Assembly: GCA_958496175.1 (NCBI GenBank)
Contig: OY292277.1
Span: forward strand, 37,893,050 to 37,957,049
Length of the DNA stretch: 64,000 bases
Direction of reading: 5' to 3'
Source: Sisyra terminalis
Taxonomy: Eukaryota > Arthropoda > Insecta > Neuroptera > Sisyridae
Shown: in pieces, positions 56,340-64,000 of the stretch
How positions within the stretch are numbered: position 1 is the first letter of the stretch
Layout of the letters: each line of letters begins with the position of its first letter
The notes under the pieces: generated by a model
Told to the model about the DNA's origin: nothing
Database searches by the model: none
The model's input: the letters and a program-made list of their open reading frames with translations, nothing else
Program-made: the position numbers and the translations under genes

Positions 56340-56640
56340 CGTACGAAGCGCCGTCTACGTAGGTTTAGTTTTTATAGTAACTAAAAACAACTGCTGGCGA
56401 TTGAGTACTGATGAACGCCAGCCTATACAAATAATCGCTTGCATTTTAAATTGCTTCAGTTGCCCACACTAGAGAAGAAAAACTTCTATATATAAGCCTC
56501 TACTTATAGGCACTGTTGCATTTTGTTAAGTTCACTTCAAATTTGTGCCTATGTAGACGGCGCTGGCAATTGCTTCTAGTGCAGTTTGTCGTTTAGTGTA
56601 CAGTTTACTAACCATTTACACAGGTCAGTGCTAATGCTTC
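56340..56640. mobile_element. Dispersed repeat B, copy 2, with inverted ends
   Basis: Left agcgccgtctacgtagg at 56,348 and right cctatgtagacggcgct at 56,551 are inverse of each other. The interior (ggcgattgagtactgatgaa, cgccagcc) and right flank match 16080-16290. No coding capacity. The inverted ends suggest a MITE, or two head-to-head copies. Confidence 0.55.
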
Positions 56641-59395
56641 GTTAGTGCTAATGATGACATATAAATAAAAAATGTACCCAAAACAAATTGAAGTTTTAAC
56701 ACCTTTACTCTTTCATGAATTTCATAAAATACTTGTATTCAAATTATAGTTATTAATTACGAAAGGCCCTTTGGGGGTAGGATCTCTGTAGACTATCAAA
56801 ATCTTACTAAAGTGGGCAAGGGTGAATTCAGGGTTTTTTCTTGGAAAAAATAACTCCTGAAAATAAACCTAAAGTATCATACTAGTTCATTTCTACAAGT
56901 TCAAATATGTATAGGAAGGTTATGAAAGTTTTATTCATATATTTTAAAAACTCGGATAATTTGATTTGCTTCTATGTGTGTACTGCGATGAAATCTCCAT
57001 AATACACAAAAATACCTTGGGGGGAGAGGCTCCCCTCTTGAAAGAGAGGTCAATGAACAAATCTTAGTATGGTCATAGCTTTGAAGGTTTAAGGGTGTCA
57101 ATATATGAAAATAAATAAGAAAAACTACAGTTGAAGTTAATAAAAACATAAGTATAAATTAATACTATGTTGCAATGAAAGCATCGTGTAAAGACTAGCC
57201 CAAAATTGAAAAAAAAACGAGAATCAAAGCCCCAAAACCATAATTACCGTTGCACAAAATTGCAAAAGCTAAATAAAAGTGATTAAAATTGCGTAGTTAA
57301 TGAACAGTCTCTTAAGAAATTATCTAAAAGTGTATCCAGAAACTACTCCAAGTTTAAATCCAAAAGGTAAAGGTTGTGAAGTTAAAAAAATGTAATGTTT
57401 TGCCTCTATTATCTTACAATTGAGAACAGGAGGCTATACTATAATTTTTAGCATCTTGTGGAGTAATCGATTATGTCTTTTGGAGATATACGGTATGTCG
57501 TATCGCTTTGCTTCAAAAACACCCCCTAGTGTTTGTTAACACTTAGTAGTGATCTTTACTTATTTTACTGTAGTATAATGAATATAAAAACACGGTTGTA
57601 TAACTAAGTTGGGTGAGACAATTCCCTAAGGATATTTCATTAAAAATATTACAACAAACATACATTTTATACATTCTATACTTTCTATACATTGAAAATA
57701 AGGCGCTAATAGATAAAGTAAAAATTGTATGCGAAATATTTATTTTTTTTTGTTAATAAACTTTAAGTTTTCTATTTCCCCAAATTCTAAGCTAGGCACA
57801 TGTGTTACCTATTCTACCATAAACCAAAATATTTATAAAAACTTATGCAACAGACCAAAATTCAATTTTTGGTACTAAATATTTAGTTTAATGTTTTTTT
57901 GCTTAAAATGGAATATTTTGATGATTTAAATCAAAACCTGGATGTAAAAGTGTTAGATATCAAAAATCAATTGATTGATTAAAAAAATGATAATTTTCGC
58001 TTTGTATGAAATAACGTACGGTAGGCTTATTAAAATTTCCTAGTTTTCCTTAAAGTATACTGATTTTTTTTTTCTTTATTAGAAAAAAATAGAAGAGAAA
58101 AAAGCAGTAAAATGTCTTTGGTCGTTTGTTGTCGTTGTTAAATTGCATATAATAACACTCTGTATGCAAATTTTGTCCATTTGGTTGGGTGGCAGTACCA
58201 TGAGGGGGAGGAGAACAGTAACAAGACGTGGTCGTCGACAGCATCGTATCACGACGACATCAGAAACAGTACAAAATCAGAAAATCTGTGGTGGTGGTCT
58301 CAACCTCTGGACCACAAATCTTCTTGTTAAACCTAAAAAAAAAACAGCCAAACGGGGTAGATTTATCTCGAACGCAAAGCAATGAAAAAATTGTAATTTT
58401 ATGAATGAAAAGCATTTAAAGCAGACGAATGGAGTGATGGTCACAGTGAAAGACGTACGAGTCTAGATAAAATTATAAAAAAAAGTATATACCCTCGGGC
58501 TTAGGAGAATCCGGACCGTAATTGAGATAATGATCGGGGGCACGTTTTTCGTTATTATTTTTAATATTTATCTTCGTTTTTTCTTCTTTTTGTTGTTGTT
58601 GAAATGAACGTGTTACGATAGTCACTTGGAGTGCTGGAAAGAGAGCAACGTTGGAACATTGGAGTGTAATATTTCATGCTCCGGAACGGGTCACCAGGTC
58701 CTTTGATATCAAGCTTAACCTTTGTCATTCGAGTAAATTTTATTTTATGAAAAATAAAAGAAAAGCACACACATGCATTAGACACTTGAGATTTTTGGTG
58801 AATTGATAACGATTTTAATGATGACATTGTCGTGGGAGTTCTTCGCGATAACAAGCGTACAACTCGTAAATGTGTCCACCAGGACTCACAAGGCGAAGCT
58901 GTTATCCTTATCACAACAATACATTGCATCCCTACAATCAAAAAACGTTGATCTAATTCCGAAAAAGTCGACATCAAACTATAAATCAAACACTAAAAAA
59001 ATCAGTGATAATTTTTTTCCACTTCATCATAACGTTGGGTGCGTGGAGAATTTAATTTTATTATCGTCAAAATTTTTTTTTGCATGAATATATCGCATAT
59101 ATATATTTTTTTTCCACACGAAACAGTTGACAAAGGTCACAACAATATTTCCATATTTTGCGTGGGAAAGATTTCACTGCAAAACACATGACATATGAAC
59201 AAATGAAGCACAAAATTATTTTCGTCATTTGTTTTTAGTTTTTTCTTCTTTTTTATTTCTGTTTTTTTCTTTTTTCGTAGCCCGAAGAGATAAAATGCAA
59301 ATAGCTCCCAAAATTGGTCTGTCATAATTTCCATACAAAACATTATTTTTTGCTACTATGTATTTTTTTTTCTGTGTTATGAATTGAATCCAAGA
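56641..59395. other. Long stretch without recognised gene
   Basis: GC-richer patches at 58,180-58,330 and 58,600-58,720. The minus frame of 142 codons at 58561-58989 is the longest here, but has no known domain and is opposed by another frame at 58803-59087. I do not call it a gene. Confidence 0.4.
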
Positions 59396-59572
59396 AGAAG
59401 ATATGAAATGACCGAAAGTGCACCATTAAAACAATTGGAAAAAATAACAAAAGAATTACTGGAAATTCAAAGAGGAATGCCATTTTTGAATGTTGGCGAT
59501 TTAAGTAAATGGTTATTGGCAAGGAAATTCTTTGGTAAAAGCAATAAATTTAGGAAAAAATTGTTTTGTTAG
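59396..59572 (+). CDS. Possible small coding exon, unknown
   Basis: From the Met at 59,408 the frame encodes MTESAPLKQLEKITKELLEI and then QRGMPFLNVGDLSKWLLARK, ending with a basic segment FRKKLFC and a stop. The frame stays open upstream to 59,294, and aag at about 59,394-59,396 could be a splice acceptor after a T-rich tract. Composition is balanced, unlike the low-complexity chance frames around it. I do not recognise the product. It could be the last exon of a gene further left, a short peptide gene, or chance. Confidence 0.3.
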   Translation, partial: RRYEMTESAPLKQLEKITKELLEIQRGMPFLNVGDLSKWLLARKFFGKSNKFRKKLFC

Positions 59573-59847
59573 AAGAGGATTATATATGCATGTTGTTTGC
59601 AAATGTTTGGTTTTACGAAATTAAATTCAAATGCGTACTAAATGACGGTAATGATTTACACACCAAAAGATCTGGGTTCAAACCCTGAACTGGAAGTTTA
59701 TTTTATGGACCATTGTGCTTTTAAACCGTTAATCAAAACTTGTAAATTTTGTTCTTAATTACTATTGAACTTCATTATTAACATAAATATTTTTGAACTT
59801 TAGGTAACATAATACGATTTAATGAACTTACCACTACGTGAAATTCG
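59573..59847. other. Spacer with a tRNA B-box-like word
   Basis: gatctgggttcaaaccctga at 59,669-59,688 resembles a tRNA T-arm (GGGTTCAAACCC). No D-arm or anticodon arm can be built upstream, so it is probably the remnant of a tRNA-derived repeat. Confidence 0.35.
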
Positions 59848-60403
59848 ATCATTATTATACGACCGTCTCGCTCAAAATGATTACCTGCATGCAAATTGTA
59901 GTATCACCTCTTCTAGCTACTTGAAACCATTTTTTAGAGTTCAAAAATTTAGTGGCGCCTTGTAGTCACTTCCATCATACCTTTGAAAGCTGAAAAAAGA
60001 AAATTTTTGAAAACCAAGAGGCAAAAAAGTTTTCTGTAAATATCTTGGGGATTGTTAATGAATGGGTGGGATTGTAATCATTTCGGGCGAGACGGTTATA
60101 TAATAACGATCGACAAATTGTAGATTCAGAGTAGTTCAGAGACATGTTTTTTTTGGGAAGTAAAAAAATTCGTTTTCATATTTAATTTTGAATAACGATT
60201 TTTTTTTGAATGTTGTTTTGCATGAAAAAATGTTATGATGGATGTGAATACCGAGCGCCGCCATCTCTATGGAACCCAGTTAGGTCGGGCAACTCAAAAA
60301 TTTTAAACTCTAAAGACGTTGTTACAAGTCCCCTAAAAAAGGTGATACTACAATTTGTATACATGTAATCATGAGGGCGAGACGGGAAGTACAATAATAA
60401 GAA
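59848..60403. mobile_element. Foldback/MITE with nested third end
   Basis: Outer arms 59,848-59,970 and 60,285-60,403 pair over about 110 bases with gaps: ccgtctcgc, atgattac, aattgtagtatcacc, agagtt. An additional copy of the end, gtaatcatttcgggcgagac, with ggttatataataacgatcg, lies internally at 60,070-60,113, so a second copy may be nested. Without coding frame. Confidence 0.65.
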
Positions 60404-61042
60404 TAAATTATTAAGATTTGAATTATTGATAGTGTGAATATAGAATTCATAAAAGTTTTAACTATAATTTAAGAACGGAAAAAAACTTTTGAAACATTAA
60501 ATTCTTTATTGCCAAAAATTTTAATTTTGATCCTCTAATTATCAAGAACAATGTTTATGGTTACACAAACTAAGTAGTAAAATCAAAGGAGCTTCTTACG
60601 ATTATTGTAGCTTAGCTACAAAGTTAAATTTTTCCATGTATTACCTGTGTCATATTATAATAGGTTCTGAAATTAAGTTGAAGTAAATCGTTACGACGGG
60701 AAAATGAGTTGAAGAATTAAGTTAAATATATTAATTGAGTGAATAAGCCATGTAAGTGACTCAGAAAATAGACGAGCAAATGAATTGAGTGAATAAATCG
60801 AGTACATCAGTCAAAAGAAAGTTGAATAACGTATTTTAATGTTAATATTTTGAAATTACGACCCCGTTTTTGGAGCACCCGGGGCTCCTCCTTAGGTGAT
60901 TCTAGGAGAAACTGAAGCTATTGAATATAAACTTTAAAAAAACAAAGAAGTTTCGATGTATTGCTATAGATACATATTTCGGTTGTCAATTTTCAGCTTT
61001 TAAAGATCAAGAAGCATTGTCAGCGTAATAAATTTGCATAAT
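60404..61042. other. No recognised feature
   Basis: AT-rich, apart from a short patch ggagcacccggggctcctcc at 60,873-60,892, which is itself a near-palindrome (ggagc / gctcc). Confidence 0.4.
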
Positions 61043-61273
61043 ATTGATAGTTGTAGCTTACTACTGTAGTTACTGAGAATACAAATTCTACGAATGGAAA
61101 ACTCTTCTTACCAGTGATCATCCAGTAGCACTAGATATCTTTTCTAAAACCAAATAATATGTAGGTAACTAAGAAACCAAGAACGTACCGTCATTTAGAA
61201 TTTCGGAGAAAGTGCTTTCCTTTTGTAGAGTTTGTATTCCCAAGTACTGCAGTAACAAACTACAACTGTCAAT
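61043..61273. mobile_element. MITE with ~48-bp inverted ends
   Basis: Left arm attgatagttgtag, actgtagttactg, gaatacaaattctac (61,043-61,091). Right arm is its inverse: gtagagtttgtattcc, tactgcagtaacaaac, tacaactgtcaat (61,225-61,273). Length 231 bp, no coding capacity. Confidence 0.65.
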
Positions 61274-62346
61274 TTTAAGCAAGTTAATTATGAAACTTTA
61301 AATGGATACAAATCATTGGATTTTTTGTTATTATATTATCTGATGTTAGCAATGAAATCTGGTGCTTCTAGATGATCACTGCTGAAGCTTTCTTGACAAT
61401 CAAAATACGTTCTGTTTAAACAATAGTTCAATATTTATGTTTTTAGTTTACATTTGATGACAACAGTATATTTAAATTTGTTGTAAAGATAAAGTAAATA
61501 TTCATAATTAGGAGAAAAAATGATTATTGTTCAAATTTTTTAAATCTTTATTTTTTTTGGGGGGAAAATTTTGAATTAATTTAATGCCAAATATTCCGTA
61601 GAACTGTTAAGTAAATACTTTTCCAAAAAGCTGTTTTTACAATAATTTCATAATTACTTTATTTGCAGGGAATTATCCATTTGAAATTTCCTGAAAAAAA
61701 TGCTACACTAAAGGTTAGTAAACCATAGTTTGCAAGGCCGTTTGCGGCTCAGTTACCATTCGAGTTTAATTACTTGCAGACTATTAATTATTAGTTATTT
61801 TTTAATCGAAAGTTTTCAAATTGTACTTTGTATTTGACTTACAATAATATTTGGCTGTTTTAAAAAAATACGTTTGTTGACCTGATTTTTATGACGTCAC
61901 CATAATTGGCAAGCCTTAAGTGTGCGTGTCAAATGTGATATGGTAAGACACTTTCGGTGACGGTGATAGTATACATGCTTGAACTATGAATGTCCCTTGC
62001 CTATTATTTTATTAAATATTTAAGCTTACAAAAAATACAACCAACAGAAAAAAAAAATACTTGCGATTATTTTGTTTACAATATTATGAAGTTTTCGGTA
62101 AGTTTAGTTAAAAATATGAATAAAAACAGCCGAAACCGAAACTAAGCCAAAACTCGTTTTTTGGTCAAAACCGAAAGTTCGGACGAACACTATTAATCAC
62201 ATATTTGATTTAAAATTTTTCATGTATCAATCTGCCCCACTTCTCCTTATTTTACTTATTCATAAATTAAGGCAGATAAGAAATACTTTATCAGATTACC
62301 AAAAAACGTTACCTAATACGGAACGAAACTTTTGATTCATAACATA
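61274..62346. other. No recognised gene
   Basis: Contains TGACGTCA at 61892-61899, and TTTCGG/CCGAAA words at 62,120-62,190 that belong to the repeat vocabulary at 38590. No gene seen. Confidence 0.4.
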
Positions 62347-63148
62347 CAGTCCCTGGCCATAATAATAGACGCGCTATAGGTTTTGTATAAAATCTGAAAT
62401 AAGAGCTATTTTATTTTGGGTTCACATTTTTGATTGGGTTTAACTTTCCTGTAAAAATTTTATTTATTACGCTTATTACCAACTAGCATGACCAAAAATC
62501 ATATTTACTAAAAAATAAATTTTTACCATTAAATTAATTAATCATCTTCTTAATTATGGCGAGCTGAATTGTTTAGTATTTAATTGAAAGCTCGTTTACT
62601 GATATTTAAGCTCCGATTCTGCGCAGTATGCTGTCTACGTAGGACAATACCGTCTGCTGTATTTGTGGATGATGATTCCATACGTGAATATTTTTTCTAA
62701 GGGCTATTTTTCTGTTGTGACCACTTCTTTAACTACTTTTTCTTCAGCAATTTCCACATATTTTCAATGGGCTTCAAATCATGGCTATTAGGGTATTAGA
62801 CATAATTAACAAGGTTTTACCCTTACCCTGAAAATATATTTCTTAAAAATCAATACACTATTTATAATGTAAAAAGTAAACAATATTAAATTTAATTTAG
62901 GGCCGGTATTTTCACACCTAGTTTGCGACATTTATCTTTCAGTTAAAATTTTATCTGGAGAATAGAGAAAATATGCCTATTTTCACTTGAGAATAGTAAT
63001 TTGTGTAGTATGAATGTATGGGAATTGTCTGACAAATAAATTTTTATCTATTAACTTATTATCTTAAGGATATGTTTTATCTATCCATGAGTGAAAATAC
63101 TGGATCTTAGTAGAATAATAATGCGTCTAATAGTATGACCAGGGACTG
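62347..63148 (-). mobile_element. Degenerate Tc1-like DNA transposon
   Basis: 802 bp with inverted ends CAGTCCCTGG(C/T)CATA, then ATTAGACGC or close, flanked by TA at 62345-62346 and 63149-63150, the mark of Tc1/mariner. On the minus strand near 62,785-62,709 a transposase remnant reads HDLKPIENMWKLLKKK, stop, LKEVVTTEK. This fits the DLNPIENxW block that ends Tc1 transposases. The element is about half the length of an autonomous one and has stops, so it is inactive. Confidence 0.8.
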
Positions 63149-63164
63149 TAGTATGTAAAGTAAC

Positions 63165-63300
63165 TAAAAAAGTAATTTAAGGTAAGTAGTTAAGATCTTT
63201 TTTAAGGGTAACTAGATACCAAAAGTAACTTTGGATACTTTTAAAAAAAGTAACTTATTGGTATCTAGATACTTGGCTAAAGTATCTTTACCAGCTCTGC
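63165..63300. repeat. Repeat C with CAGAGCTG end, copy 2
   Basis: In reverse orientation relative to 43918-44058. Words: gtaactagatacc, aaaagtaactttggatactt, ttggtatctagatacttgg, agctctgc. Lies only 16 bp from the Tc1-like element. Confidence 0.55.
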
Positions 63301-64000
63301 TTTTAGATAAGTAGGTGGTTTTTGATTAGGCATTTTCTTTGTGGGAGCTTAAATCGTATGCGACCTTCATTTGTTCCAGTTTTTCTTTTGTATTCCACCG
63401 CTTGTATGACAAACCGATATGTACAAATTGAGTTAAACAAAAATAGAAATAAAATTACATAAAAAAAAACAATTGATATTCTTTAAACAAGTGCGTGTTT
63501 TATGAGTATATGTGTTTTGTTTTGAGTATTATTCTGAAAGGTAATTTAATATATGATCGGCTTGGCTTTGAATATAAATTTTTCCGTTTCTCTCTTTGTA
63601 ATAGAAGACGCATCAGTGAAAACGGCCTCTGTTGTGGATTTTTTGGGCAAAGCGTTTTATTTTATTTTTGCCGCCGCACAAAGTGTTGGTAAATACATCG
63701 TTTGAATTGATAATTACACGCGTTTAACACAACGCGGACGTTCATAGATATTTCATTACCTAATTTTGTTAGCACGGATATATATGAATGTGTATATGTT
63801 TTGATTATAGGTCTTTCTTTTCCCTCAATGCCTGAGCGGATTTTGCTCTTTGGTCTTTGGTCTTTTTTTCAAATTTGTGATCTCTCATCACGTTCCATTC
63901 CGACGAGAATTTCGTCAATTTTTATGAATATTGGGTAATAAAGAAACGACGTGTCCGCCACATATTCTCTCACTGGGAAATCAAACAAAACAATGCCCAG
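63301..64000. other. No recognised gene at the window end
   Basis: Moderately GC-richer at 63,600-63,680 and 63,830-64,000. The + frame at 63495-63692 is Cys/Phe-rich without a known domain. A gene could begin beyond the window. Confidence 0.4.

Noticed and set aside
58561..58989. 142-codon minus-strand frame
   Set aside because: No domain, overlapped by an opposing frame, uneven composition. Expected by chance in a slightly GC-richer patch.
59650..59700. Possible tRNA gene (GGGTTCAAACCC T-arm-like word)
   Set aside because: No acceptor, D-arm or anticodon stem can be formed around it.
1..64000. CRISPR arrays, operons, bacterial or phage genes
   Set aside because: No regularly spaced repeats with unique spacers and no bacterial gene organisation; introns and repeats show an animal nuclear genome.

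Overview
This is an AT-rich (roughly 70 percent A+T) animal nuclear window. Spliced genes with GT/AG introns, a chitin-binding cuticle protein and the mix of repeats all point to an insect. A beetle is my loose guess and the order is not proven. Nothing suggests a bacterial or viral contig, and there is no CRISPR array or operon.

Layout. All confident genes lie in one compact island at about 6.3-12.9 kb. In order they are: a three-exon Rebers-Riddiford cuticle protein gene (+), an intronless SNAP29 Qbc-SNARE gene (-), the three-exon Mediator subunit MED31 (+), an intronless gene for a small secreted protein of unknown function (+), and a four-exon SLX1 GIY-YIG nuclease subunit (-). SNAP29 and MED31 are divergent and share a 0.46 kb promoter region. 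The small secreted gene and SLX1 converge with 53 bp between their stop codons. The five genes are unrelated in function (cuticle, membrane fusion, transcription, unknown, DNA repair), so this is ordinary neighbourhood, not a pathway cluster.

The rest, 1-6.3 kb and about 13-64 kb, is a gene desert in which I can prove no complete protein-coding gene. It is filled with repeats at many stages of decay: a tRNA-derived SINE family (eight pieces, one inside the cuticle-gene intron), a Harbinger-like MITE with TAA target duplications, a hAT-like MITE with an 8-bp duplication, a degenerate Tc1-like element with both ends, several long foldback elements, degenerate tails of non-LTR retrotransposons, and tandem or segmental duplications of 350-670 bp. 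Possible regulatory patches stand out by composition: a TATA box with a CpG-rich leader at 15.2-15.5 kb, a TAAT cluster at 40.1 kb, an inverted pair of YY1/Pho-type sites at 45.1-45.3 kb, and a dense TGCA cluster at 55.0-55.5 kb. The desert could be intergenic or the introns of a large gene whose exons lie outside the window.

Most unusual observation: several foldback or dispersed repeats share a CTGATGA-(hairpin)-GAAA motif that resembles a hammerhead ribozyme core. Two copies have different stem sequences that still pair. An extra A after CTGATGA argues against normal activity, so this is a candidate only.
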